NCBI RefSeq assembly: GCF_019703515.2
Contig: NC_059346.1
Coordinates: 13,248,501-13,312,500 of the forward strand
Source of the DNA: Myxocyprinus asiaticus
Lineage: Eukaryota > Chordata > Actinopteri > Cypriniformes > Catostomidae
Length of the DNA stretch: 64,000 bases
Reading direction: 5' to 3'
Shown: one piece after another, positions 22,493 through 33,260 of the stretch
Layout of the letters: the number at the start of each line of letters is the position of its first letter
Numbering within the stretch: position 1 is the stretch's first letter
The notes under the pieces: generated by a model
The model's database searches: none
The model's input: the letters and a program-made list of their open reading frames with translations, nothing else
Told to the model about the DNA's origin: nothing
Made by a program: the position numbers and the translations under genes

Positions 22493-23167
22493 TCAAACAG
22501 CCTCCTCCAGCGATGCCGGGTGGTGACACCGGACCCATTCTGCCGTTCCTCGCTGTAGCCGATGGACGAGCTGCTCCAGTACCACCTGGTCGATTATTCC
22601 CTCGACGTCGCAATCCCCCACCAGCAGCCATCTCCGGCAGGCGTCTCGGAGCCGTTGGGTGAAGGCAAACGGGTGGCCGGTCGCCTCCAACTTCATTGAC
22701 CGGAAGAGCTGGCGATGCTGCTCCGGACTGCGGCCAACCCGCTGCAGGATGGTCTTCTTCAGGTCCTCATAAGCCAGGAGGTTCACCGCCTGCAGTTGTT
22801 GTGCTGCGAGCTGGGCCTCACCGGACAGCAACGGGAGGAGCCTGGCTACCCACTGATCATGCGACCAGCTCCATATCTCAGCGGTCCCCTCGAAAAAGTT
22901 GAGGAAGGCTTCTGGGTCGCCCTCGGCCCCCATCTTCAGAAGCGTGGGCGGGGGCATGGGGCTGTGGTTGTCCGGGGAGGTGGCCGGGGCTCTCTCCTGG
23001 CTGAGAAGGCTCCGGATCGCATACTTGCTTGAGCCCTCTGCTTGAGCCCGAAGTATCTCAAAGAACCGGTGATCTTGATCTTGCCGGAGCTCTAGCAGGG
23101 ATTGTTGGTGGGACTGGTGTAAGCTAGCAAAGGATTTGAGGATCTCTGCCAATTGGGAGGACTCCAT
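22493..23167 (-). pseudogene. Gag with SCAN-like capsid domain
   Basis: I chose the ATG at 23165-23167 because the open frame upstream of it crosses the primer-binding site and LTR. The 224-residue product starts with a coiled-coil-like stretch (SLHQSHQQSLLELRQDQD), then a capsid-like part (GDPEAFLNFFEGTAEIW), and from about residue 148 a SCAN-like helical domain: PEQHRQLFRSMKLE, RLRDACRRWL, DQVVLEQLVHRL and AEWVRCHHPASLEEAV. SCAN domains of vertebrate zinc-finger proteins are held to derive from the capsid of Gmr1-like elements, which agrees with the gene order here. The frame stops right after the SCAN-like part. Confidence 0.85.
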
Positions 23168-23183
23168 GGGGCGTACTTCAAGA

Positions 23184-23201
23184 TCCCGGGTTTTGGCACC
23201 A
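23184..23201 (-). other. Primer-binding site of the Gmr1-like element
   Basis: The minus strand reads TGGTGCCAAAACCCGGGA one base from the LTR end at 23203. This is the standard place and form for a tRNA primer-binding site; the tRNA was not identified. Confidence 0.7.
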
Positions 23202-23202
23202 G

Positions 23203-23291
23203 TGTAACAGCTCACAAACAGAAGGGAAGGAGAACACAGGGAAGCAGGTTTTTCCAAGCTCAGGTAGGACTTTTAATCGGCCACTTCAATG
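23203..23291 (-). repeat. Truncated 5' LTR of the Gmr1-like element
   Basis: These 89 bp match 18881-18969 with a single difference, then similarity ends abruptly. About 220 bp of the expected LTR, including its promoter start, are missing. The Tc1-like element starts 39 bp further on. Confidence 0.85.
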
Positions 23292-23329
23292 AGTCTTCAG
23301 TTTTGAATGAACTATCATAAGAACACATA

Positions 23330-24906
23330 CAGGTGCATCTCAATAAATTAGAATGTCGTGGAAAAGTTCATTTATTTCAGTAATTCAACTCAAATTGTGA
23401 AACTCGTGTATTAAATAAATTCAGTGCACACAGACTGAAGTAGTTTAAGTCTTTGGTTCTTTTAATTGTGATGATTTTGGCTCACATTTAACAAAACCCA
23501 CCAATTCACTATCTCAACAAATTAGAATATGGTGACATGCCAATCAGCTAATCAACTCAAAACACCTGCAAAGGTTTCCTGAGCCTTCAAAATGGTCTCT
23601 CAGTTTGGTTCACTAGGCTACACAATCATGGGGAAGACTGCTGATCTGACAGTTGTCCAGAAGACAATCATTGACACCCTTCACAAGGAGGGTAAGCCAC
23701 AAACATTAATTGCCAAAGAAGCTGGCTGTTCACAGAGTGCTGTATCCAAGCATGTTAACAGAAAGTTGAGTGGAAGGAAAAAGTGTGGAAGAAAAAGATG
23801 CACAACCAACCAAGAGAACCGCAGCCTTATGAGGATTGTCTAGCAAAATCGATTCAAGAATTTGGGTGAACTTCACAAGGAATGGACTGAAGCTGGGGTC
23901 AAGGCATCAAGAGCCACCACACACAGACGTGTCAAGGAATTTGGCTACAGTTGTCGTATTCCTCTTGTTAAGCCACTCCTGAACCACAGACAACGTCAGA
24001 GGAGTCTTACCTGGGCTAAGGAGAAGAAGAACTGGACTGTTGCCCAGTGGTCCAAAGTCCTCTTTTCAGATGAGAGCAAGTTTTGTATTTCATTTGGAAA
24101 CCAAGGTCCTAGAGTCTGGAGGAAGGGTGGAGAAGCTCATAGCCCAAGTTGCTTGAAGTCCAGTGTTAAGTTTCCACAGTCTGTGATGATTTGGGGTGCA
24201 ATGTCATCTGCTGGTATTGGTCCATTGTGTTTTTTGAAAACCAAAGTCACTGCACCCGTTTACCAAGAAATTTTGGAGCACTTCATGCTTCCTTCTGCTG
24301 ACCAGCTTTTTAAAGATTTCATTTTCCAGCAGGAATTGGCACTTGCCCACACTGCCAAAAGCACCAAAAGTTGGTTAAATGACCATGGTGTTGGTGTGCT
24401 TGACTGGCCAGCAAACTCACCAGACCTGAACCCCATAGAGAATCTATGGGGTATTGTCAAGAGGAAAATGAGAAACAAGAGACCAAAAAATGCAGATGAG
24501 CTGAAGGCCACTGTCAAAGAAACCTGGGCTTCCATACCACCTCAGCAGTGCCACAAACTGATCACCTCCATGCCACGCCAAATTGAGGCAGTAATTAAAG
24601 CAAAAGGAGCCCCTACCAAGTATTGAGTACATATACAGTAAATGAACATACTTTCCAGAAGGCCAACAATTCACTAAAAATGTTTTTTTTATTGGTCTTA
24701 TGATGTATTCTAATTTTTTGAGATAGTGAATTAGTGGGTTTTTGTTAAATGTGAGCCAAAATCATCACAATTAAAAGAACCAAAGACTTAAACTACTTCA
24801 GTCTGTGTGCATTGAATTTATTTAATACACGAGTTTCACAATTTGAGTTGAGTTACTGAAATAAATGAACTTTTCCACGACATTCTAATTTATTGAGATG
24901 CACCTG
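23330..24906 (+). mobile_element. Tc1-like DNA transposon, almost intact
   Basis: A 1577-bp element with inverted repeats of about 190 bp beginning CAGGTGCATCTCAATAAATT, flanked by TA at 23328-23329 and 24907-24908. Inner ends of the repeats are marked by the shared motif GATAGTGAATT / AATTCACTATC. It is a different family from the element at 4629-6244. The transposase has one stop codon and an altered catalytic residue. Confidence 0.95.
23592..24626 (+). pseudogene. Tc1-like transposase with one stop codon
   Basis: From ATG 23592 (or the internal ATG at 23628) to the stop at 24624-24626 one frame stays open except for TAG at 23841-23843, between NRSLMRIV and QNRFKN. The DNA-binding half shows LIAKEAGCSQSAVSKHVNRK; the catalytic half shows LFSDESKFC (first Asp), FIFQQELALAHTAKS where the second acidic position is Glu instead of the usual Asp, and SPDLNPIENLWG (final Glu). 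The GAPTKY end is typical for Tc1-like transposases. Two independent defects make it inactive. Confidence 0.95.
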
Positions 24907-24908
24907 TA

Positions 24909-27890
24909 TATCCTTAAATATTGATTTTTCATACTGTAAGTACCATATGATATAAGGTAGGGGTGAACGATTTAGACAAAAAAAAAAAAAGTAATTGTGA
25001 TTATTTTGAAAAATATTGTGATTGTGATCTGAATTGCAATATGATGGAAATACTGGAAGGGTGTTCAAGTTTGTGTCACGTTGAATTCTTATTGTACCTG
25101 TCCACTCTGTACCCGCTTTTGTCCACTTTGTGACTGGGTCTCAGCCAGGGTCAGAAATGAACTTTTCCATTAGGGGGCAATATTCGAGTGATTCAAAGCA
25201 CTTTTTTCTTCTGAAAGGGCCCTAACCTTGTACATTTATTCTGTGTCATCCATTTATGTTAAATACTTCAGTTTGAATAATGAGATACAGTAGGCTGTTA
25301 CTAATAAAATTAAATTAACATCAGCTAATATTTGTAGGGTTGGGTATTGCCGTTGATTTCTAAATTAAACATTATTCTGTTAGATTACAATTTTGATTCA
25401 ATATAATTCATTAGGGAATGTTTTAGTTACAATGTCAACAGGCATGTTTCAAGAATTACATATTGCCTGATACTGTACATTGTAACTGAAACTCTTTCCA
25501 GAACCACATTTTTTCCTTATTAATGTAATTCTAAATATATTTAGCTATTAATTTAACATAGCCTAATAACTAAAATAATGCAATGCCACAGGAGGATTAC
25601 CAGATTTCACTGGATTTGGAATGTGGAGCTTATTAAACAAAGCTGTTATCAACTAACTCCTTCATGTCAATTGAATAAAGCAAGGCAAAAATTTAAATTT
25701 CACCCAGTGTTTAGTTAGAGATATTCACACAGTAAAAGTGGTTAAATTATTTACAACGTTTTTTTAATTTTTTTATTATTATTTATTTATTTTCTACAGT
25801 AGGGTCAATTAACAAATCCTGGTATTTTTAATGATAATATTATTATTAATAAGGAAATTGTAGCATTTGATTACATTTTGTGATTTTTCATTCCTTATTA
25901 ATTTTCTACATACACAACATCCATCCCTCCCGCACTTTGGGCATCTAGCAGGTGAAGAGAGGTGATGCTTTTCAGACAGACAAAAAGCAGAATAAGTGAG
26001 ATGGGCTGATCATGGGCAGGGATATTTAGCTCAGGGAGCGATAGTGTTACTCACTGATAGGAAAAAATAATTTAAATGAGAGAAACAAACGGAATTTAGC
26101 ACCAGACCAAACTACGCGGACTTGTGGAGCGAGAAAAATGGGCGGGGTGATGGTGCGATATCTGCATGACGGGTGGCACGCTACAAATAATATTAAACTA
26201 AATTTCAAATACAGATTGCAAAGCATTTGTAACAAAATCAGATGTTAATAATAAAAAACAAGAACTCTTTGATGGGCATTTTTTTGACCCCCTATTTTAA
26301 ATTTTGGGGTCATTTTTGTCAATTTCGGTTGCATTTTGCAAAGAGTCCCCGTTAATTTATGACCCTGGTCTTTGCACTTTTATGTTCAACGTTGATTAAA
26401 AATATATAAACAGTGACAGATGCATGACTGGGGGGTCAATTCACCCCCTTATAAGCATGTGTACCCCCCGTCTCCCCTAATTCTTTGCCAGTGACTGGGC
26501 CTTTGAAAATTTACACAAATCTAATTCTTATATACTTAAAAAAAAAAAAAAGAAAAACTCACAAACAACTCATCAGTCCACTTCACCATTAGCCCTGTAC
26601 CTGCTGTAGTTCTATGAATGCAAACTGTTCATGATGGGAAGGAGATTGTGGTGATGAATAGGTGAGAAGCCATTAAAGATGAAAATGGACAAAACCTGCA
26701 ATCTAAAAGCAAACCAGCATGGAGACGGAAAGAGGGTGGTGAAGATGAGGAAAGGGAATATGATAAAAGGTCAAGAAAAATATAAAGAAAATAAAAAGGG
26801 AAGCAACATCTTGCACACCGAAAGACACACCGATAGACATAAACACATCTCAAATCTCCCATAGAATAGTTTAAACAGGGAGAAAATATGAATGATACGA
26901 ACCACATACACCAGCATTCCTTAAAAAAAAGAGATGCCAATTTTATCAGTTAACAGTACAAGCAGTTCACCAAGTTGAAAAAATAAAAATAAAATTATAA
27001 CCGAGGAAATACAATTCAATATTTACAAACATTTACTGAAGAATATATTCGATATATCTTGAGTCACCCACTGTTATTTGATCTTTTTGAATCTTTGCAT
27101 CATTGGACAATAATTATTATTATCACTTTTTTTTTTTTTGTAAGAATTAAAGCAAATTAAGCTAAAAGCACTTTCTAGGATTGGTAACACTTGAATGCAC
27201 CAGTTTACATTTTGCCTTGTGAAAAAAAAAAAAAGGGGAACTCCTTTCTGAGCCATTGTCAGCCCTAATACACCATTGGAGGCAAACTCTCAGCCCTTAC
27301 ACCATTGTTGTAAGGATTGAATTAGCAAGGCTGCTCTCCACTTAATGTCACATAAGATCGCCACACACACTAGAGCTGCTGTCTATATTAGAACGGAGAC
27401 TGAATGAACAGGGCTCTTGACGTTTAGCTCATAGGGGAGGTAATGGAGCATGAGGTACGCTGGGTCGGACAGAGAGAGAGCATGAGCCAATGCACTTTAT
27501 GATGTCTGCTAACGGTTCTCTGCTTTGAGAGTAAGTGGACCTGGATCTCTCAATTTTTAAAGTCATTCAGTTAAACACAGTGAGCGAAATATGACCCACG
27601 TCTCTGAATTATGCATTTGGAAAGGGTCATTTCTAGTCCCGGCAAGCTCACAGAACACTGAAAATGATTCATAAACTACAAAGGTATCCCAAATGTAAAA
27701 TAAAACATCATACTACTGTTGATTCAACTCATTGACATTGAACAAAATTCATGATATTAGGTGAAGCAGGCCCACTAAGGTCCTCTATGATATAGACTAA
27801 TGGAGCCGGGAGAGAGGGAGTCAATCCATAAGAAATTGTCCCAGGGCCTGTGAATTTTAATGATGACCCTGATTAGATGACCAAAATACA
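24909..27890. other. No gene seen
   Basis: About 3 kb of AT-rich sequence with poly-A runs near 24980, 26538 and 27223 and a poly-T run near 27127. ORFs here are short and lack recognisable domains. The stretch 27290-27650 is of higher complexity but has no clear exon. No supported feature. Confidence 0.4.
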
Positions 27891-27939
27891 CTATACTATA
27901 TGACAAAAAATATGTGGACACCCGTACACTTCACCCCTA

Positions 27940-29300
27940 CAGTGGCAAGAAAATGTATGTGAACCCATTGGAATTACCTGCATTTATGTATAAATTTGTC
28001 TTCTAGTCTGGTTTGATCTTCATCTAAGTGACAATAATGAACAAACACAATCTATTTTAACAAATACACAACTCACAAAACACACCATTATTGTATTGTT
28101 CTTATACATATTGAATACATCATTCAAACATTCACAGTGTAGGTTGGAAAAAGTATGTGAACCCTTAGGCTAATATTGTCAACAACAGCTAATTAGAGTC
28201 AGGAGTTGGAAATCTTGGCATCCAATTGATGAAACGAGGTTGGAGTTGTGGGTTAGAGCTACTTTGCCTTATAAAAAACACTCAGATATTTAGAGTTTGC
28301 TATTCACAAGAAGCATCTGCTGACATGGACCATGCCTTGCAAAAAAAAAAAAAAAAAAAAAAAAAAAAGATCTCAGAAGACTTACAATCAATAATTGTTG
28401 CTTTTCATAAAGCTGTAAAGGGTTACAAAGTTATCCTGAAGACCTTAGATATTCATCTGTCCACAGTAAGACAAACTGTCTATAAATGGAGACAATTTAT
28501 TACTGTGGCTACTCTCCATAGAAGTGGCCTTCCAGCTAAGATGATGGCACACCGCAGCATGCCATAAGGAGATGGTGGTGGTGTAGTGGACTACAGCACT
28601 GAACTGGTAAGCAAAAGGTTGTTGGTTCAATCCCCACAGCCACCACCATTGTGTCCATGAGCAAGGCACTTAACTCCAGGTTGCTCCAGGGGGATTGTCC
28701 CTGTAATAAGGGCACTGTAAGTTGCTTTGGATAAAAGTGTCTGCCAAATGCATAAATGTAAATGAATGCTCAATTAGGGGAAAAAAGAACCCTAGAGTGA
28801 CAGCTAAAGACTTGAAGGAATCATTGTAACTGGTTAACATCTCTGTACATGAGTCTAATATATGGAAAACATTAAACAGCAAGACACCATGAAGGAAGCT
28901 GCTGCTTTCCAACATAAACATTGCTACAGTTTGCCAAAGACCATCTAGACATGCTACTGTAAAAATGTTTTGTGAACTGATAAAACTAAGACTGAATTGT
29001 TTGGGAAGAACACACAGCACTACGTATAGCATAAAAAGGCAACCGCATACCAACATGAATACATCATCTCAATGGTGAAGTATGGTAGAGGGAGCATCAT
29101 GATTTGGGGCTGCTTTGCTGCTTCATGGCCTGGACCGCTTGCCATCAGATGGAAAAATTAATTCCCAAGTTAATCAAGATATCCTACAGGATAATGTCAG
29201 GGTGGCTGTGCACCAGCTGAAGCTCAGTAGAAGGTGGGTGATTTAGCAGGACAATGACCCTAAACAACCAAGTAAATCCACTGCAGAATGGCTTTAAAAA
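27940..29300 (+). mobile_element. Inner Tc1-like relic, itself interrupted
   Basis: It begins CAGTGGCAAGAAAATGTATG after a TA (27938-27939), the end of a known type of fish Tc1 element. The transposase gene is badly broken: ATG near 28326, then a 28-bp poly-A expansion inside the coding part (28340-28368), a DNA-binding stretch (STVRQTVYKWRQF), the SINE insertion at 28569-28766, and scattered catalytic-domain pieces downstream (GTATGGTAGAGGGAGCATCA at 29079, a HTH-less tail with AGGACAATGACCCTAAAC at 29248). The right inverted end is missing. Confidence 0.8.
28569..28766 (+). mobile_element. tRNA-derived SINE with V-type tail domain
   Basis: The head has a polymerase III B box (GGTTCAATCC at 28624) and an A-box-like GTGTAGTGGACTACAGC. 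The tail holds TTGCTTTGGATAAAAGTGTC and TGCCAAATGCATAAATG, the conserved 3' domain of V-type SINEs, which is copied by a partner LINE. It interrupts the transposase gene of the surrounding Tc1-like relic. Confidence 0.85.
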
Positions 29301-29491
29301 AAAAGAAAATCCAGTGTTCAGTAGGGTTCATGGCTTTGTGCAGGGCAGTCAGGTTCTTCCACACCAGACTCAGTAAACCATTTCTTTTTGGATCTTGCTT
29401 TGTGTACAGAAGCATAATGGGTATAACAGAAATAGTCAAACCTGTCAATTAAAAGGGGGTGTCCACACACTATGGGCCAATTAGTATATTT

Positions 29492-31720
29492 TATAGTTCA
29501 AAACACAATTCAAGGAAGCGACAAGCAACATTTTGCACAATCATTTTTGCATCAGCATCAAAAGTGTCTTTATAGTGGAGCACTGCAAATGATAACATTG
29601 ATGTCCTGAGAACAGCACCATTCAAAGCACATACACAAGAATTTAAACCAAAAAAGTATTTTATTTGCCTTAAAGCTACACTATGTAACTTTTGGCCCTC
29701 TAGCGGTTAAAAAATAAACTGCATGCGTCATTTGTGATTACAACGATAAAGCAACAGATACACATTCTAACTCGCAGACAGCTTAAAGCTCGCCAGTGAC
29801 AGCATCTAGTAATGAATGCAGAATGAAAACGAAATGTCATCTAAAGACACAGGCCACTTCCCATTGGCTTCGCCAAACAGCCATTTTTCTTGTTAATGTA
29901 GCATGACGAATTTGTAACGCGATGGCATGAAAATGAAAGGTTGCATGTCTCACTTGGTTGGCAATATGTCTTTGATACCACCAGCAAATCAATGCCCTGT
30001 GCCGAAACACATGTTAATGGAAGCCACTAAATGGGAACAGAATTTGTTTAGGGAGGAAAAAAGAGTGGCTGAAAAAGCAAGAAACCTAAACCATCATGTC
30101 ACTGGAAAATTAGATGATTTAAAGGAGAAAAGAGATGTGTGGAGAAAAGTTAATTTTCCATTTTCAATCACTTAAAAGGGTCTTTAAAAGGACAGAAATG
30201 GACATTCTACAATAATTTCCGTGAAATGGATAGTTCTGATTCTACATTCTGATTTGATGAACTGTATTCAACGCCATTGTAAAATGATTTTAAATGCACA
30301 CCTGGGACCGCACATTCTGTATTAATGCATCAAGCTCTGGCAGTAAGGATAATGACCTAACTTACTTGCCAGAAGAAGTGTTTCTACCTATTATTATGAA
30401 TAATAAATCTGTTTGCTGAACATTGGTGTCTTTTGTAATATTGCTTTTGTTGCCGTTTAATAAAACAGTAAGTCACTAGTTTTTGTGCGTTACAGTTATT
30501 TTACCACAAATAAGGGGTTTACAGGATAACCGTAGGAATTACAACATTCACAAAAACAACCCTACAATTTACAACAAATATTATGTTCTACATAATGTAA
30601 ATATTCCTTAGACTGTTGATATATTGTAAACTTGGATGTTACATGCTGGAATGGCAGAGAAGGTTTTTTTTTTTTTTTTTTTTTTGGTAAAAAATAAATA
30701 AATAATAATAATTATGTGAAAGCCCCCTTGAGTACAACTAAATGAATTATATCTATTTGGTACAACAATGATAATACAGCCCCTTACCTTTTTTCGGTGC
30801 TTCTAAAACAGCCACATAATGACAGTCTCATCTTTTCTGAGAGGGGAAAAATGGATCCATATTTAAAAAAAAAAAAAGACTTTGAAGTCCAAGTGCAAGA
30901 TAGTGGGGTTCATTACAGTGTATTTTTGTGCTATCATTTGTTGAAACAGTACAAATGGAATGAATGTGTACATTTTACCAAAATTTGCATCACACAAACT
31001 TTACCTTTTAGTACCTTGTGCTGATGATATTACTGAGGCTAAGTACTTTCCAAAACTTTAGTCATTGGCATACAGTACATCAAAGCTGCTCTCCTAGCAC
31101 TGAAAAAGACATTGAAATCACAGAATATACATACACAAACATGACCAAAAGAAATTTGCTACAATTTCATTCCAAGGAAAAGGAGAATTATTGACACTAT
31201 AATGGCAATGGTGTATGGCTTGTATTTCATTTGAATTACACATGACTTAATTTTGTTTGGAAATTCTCATGTAGTCAGTGGACTCTGCAGTGACAATATA
31301 TCAGACCAGCAAATCATTGATGAACCATATCCTATAAACAATCACATTTTTCTGCACACCACAGAATAGGTGAGTGATCAAAGAAAAGAGGCTGAGCAAG
31401 CTTTTATTACAGGCTGACATTACAACACAGATTGTAGTTACCTAAATGTAATGTGAAAAAAATAGTCTGCTTATTTTAAATAATGGACTATTGGCTTGGG
31501 CTACACAAAAAGCCCATTTAGGCGCCAGTTCAGACAGTTTCACATTGTTGTTCTAGGGTATTCTTTAATAAGGACAATATTTCACAATACAATATTTCAA
31601 CCCTAAACAAACATTCAGTTCTTATTTCTAACATATGTACTTAAGAGTACAAAAAATGTGTGCACATACTGTACAAATATTTGTCAGTTTGTGGAGTGAG
31701 CTGTGTAAGCTATCAATATG
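29492..31720. other. MITE-like fragment, otherwise no gene seen
   Basis: From about 29672 the sequence TTAAAGCTACACTATGTAAC, then TTTTGGCCCTCTAGCGG, is the typical end of a widespread fish non-autonomous element; its interior seems to run to about 30440 and includes an 82-codon ORF (29927-30175) that I do not recognise and would not call a gene. A poly-T run is at 30666-30686. The remainder is unassigned. Confidence 0.45.
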
Positions 31721-32490
31721 AAACCACCTGCCTAATATTGTGTAGGTCCCCCTTGTGCCACCAAAACAGCGCCAACCCGCATCTCTGAATAGCATTCTGA
31801 GATGCTATTCTTCTCACCACAATTGTACAGAGTGGTTATCTGAGTTACCGTAGAGTTTTTCAGTTCAAACCAGTCTGGCCATTCTCTGTTGACCTCTCTC
31901 ATCAACAAGGCATTTCCATCTGCAGAACTGCCCCTCACTGGATTTTTTTGTTTTTGGCACAATTCTAAGTAAATTCTAGAGACTGACGTGCGTGAAAATC
32001 GCAGGAGATCAGCAGTTACAGAAATACTCAAACCAGCCCATTTGGCACCAACAATCATGCCATGGTCCAAATAATTTTTTCCCCATTCTGACGGTTAATG
32101 TGAACATTAACTGAAGCTTCTGATCTGTATCTGCATGATTTTATGCACTGATGCCACATCATTGGCTGATTAGATAATCGCATGGATAATTGTTGGTGCC
32201 AGATGGGCTGATTGGAGTATTTTGGAACTACTGATCTCCTGGGATTTTCAGCAACAACAGTCTCTAGAATTTACTCAGAATGGAGCCAAAAACAAAAAAA
32301 TATCCAGTGAGGGGCAGTTCTGCAGATGGAAACGCCTTGTTGATGAGAGAGGTCAACAGAGAATGGCCAGACTGGTTTGAACTGACAAAGTCTACGGTAA
32401 CTCAAATAACCACTCTGTACAATTGTGGTGAGGTTTGGTGCTGTTTTGGCGGCATGAGGGAGACCTACACAATATTAGGCAGGTGGTTTT
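31721..32490. mobile_element. Foldback of two Tc1 5' halves, head to head
   Basis: The left arm (31721-32058) and right arm (32191-32490) are inverted copies. The outer ends read AAACCACCTGCCTAATATTG in both directions. Each arm encodes the N-terminal part of the same Tc1-like transposase (left arm on minus: MIVGAKWAGLSISVTADLLR, SRIYLELCQKQKNPVRG; right arm on plus: KKYPVRGSSADGNALLMREV). The right arm lacks about 35 bp present in the left one. The 130-bp centre is the upstream leader of the transposon. No catalytic domain is present. Confidence 0.85.
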
Positions 32491-32525
32491 AATGTTGCAA
32501 TGGCTGATTGGTGTGTATATATTGG

Positions 32526-32527
<2 letters not shown>

Positions 32528-32602
<75 letters not shown>
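32528..32602. repeat. (TA)n microsatellite
   Basis: About 75 bp of TA repeats that directly adjoin the 5'-truncated Tc1-like fragment. The Ile-Tyr repeat ORFs in this place are artefacts of the repeat. Confidence 0.95.
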
Positions 32603-32605
<3 letters not shown>

Positions 32606-33180
32606 ATATCCAATTTGCATTCTTCTGCATGAAAGCTGCGAATGGGACGCTCTTGGACTTTCCAGCACGACAATGACCACAAGCACAAGGCCAAGTTGGC
32701 CCTCCAGTGGTTACAGCAGAAAAAGGTGAAGGTTCTGGAGTGGTCATCACAGTCTCCTGACCTTAATATCATCGAGCCACTCTGGGGAGATCTCAAACGT
32801 GTGGTTCATGACAGACAACCAAAGACTTTGCATAACCTGGAGGCATTTTGCCAAGACGAATGGGCAGCTATACCACCTGCAAGAATTTGGGGCCTCATAG
32901 GCAACTATTACAAAAGACTGCATGCTGTCATTGATGTTAAAGGGGGCAATACACAGTATTAAGAACTAAGGGTATGCAGAATTTTGAACAGGGGTCATTT
33001 CATTTTTTTTCTTTGTTGCCATATTTTTTTTATGATTGTGCCATTCTGTTATAACCTACAGTTGAATAAGAATCCCATAAGAAATAAAAGAAATGTGTTT
33101 TGCCTGCTCACTCATGTTTTCTTTAAAAATGGTACATATATTACCAATTCTCCAAGGGTATGCAAACTTTTGAGCACAAC

Positions 33181-33182
<2 letters not shown>
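32603..33182 (+). mobile_element. 3' half of a third Tc1-like family
   Basis: The C-terminal 106 residues of a Tc1-like transposase are open from 32642 to 32962: FQHDNDHKHKAKLALQWLQQ holds the second Asp and NIIEPLWGDLKRVVHDRQP the Glu, ending VKGGNTQY. After the stop the inverted repeat ends near 33182 with TTTTGAGCACAACTGTGTGT. Everything 5' of the second Asp is lost, and both borders fall in (TA)n tracts (32528-32602 and 33188-33256). Confidence 0.88.

Positions 33183-33187
<5 letters not shown>

Positions 33188-33257
<70 letters not shown>
33188..33257. repeat. (TA)n microsatellite
   Basis: About 70 bp of TA repeats directly after the end of the Tc1-like fragment. Confidence 0.95.

Positions 33258-33260
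<3 letters not shown>

Larger units (their letters stand above)
18881..23291 (-). mobile_element. Gmr1-like Ty3/gypsy element, decayed
   Basis: In minus-strand order it reads: remnant 5' LTR (23291-23203), primer-binding site, Gag with a SCAN-like domain, zinc knuckle and protease, integrase, reverse transcriptase, truncated RNase H, then 3' LTR (19190-18881). Integrase upstream of reverse transcriptase is the order known for Gmr1-clade elements and differs from ordinary gypsy elements, such as the one at 6821-10258 in this same window. Most defects are in-frame stops; the end of RNase H and about 220 bp of the 5' LTR are missing. It cannot be active. Confidence 0.9.
27891..29491. mobile_element. 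Outer Tc1-type element of a nested insertion
   Basis: The left end TATACTATATGACAAAAAAT, then ATGTGGACACCC, is matched by the right end (GGGGGTGTCCACACACTATG, then GGCCAATTAGTATA) in inverted orientation. Inside the right part (about 29320-29425) is antisense transposase-like DNA of the same family (TTCCACACCAGACTCAGTAA). Most of the middle has been replaced by the second Tc1-type relic at 27940-29300. Confidence 0.65.

Noticed and set aside
21906..22526. 206-codon plus-strand ORF
   Set aside because: It is antisense to the GC-rich Gag/protease region of the Gmr1-like element and has no domain of its own.
29927..30175. 82-codon ORF inside a MITE-like segment
   Set aside because: No recognisable domain, and the segment is a non-autonomous repeat; probably a chance ORF.
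32392..32796. Overlapping Ile-Tyr repeat ORFs on both strands (also 33056-33509)
   Set aside because: They are read-through of (TA)n tracts.
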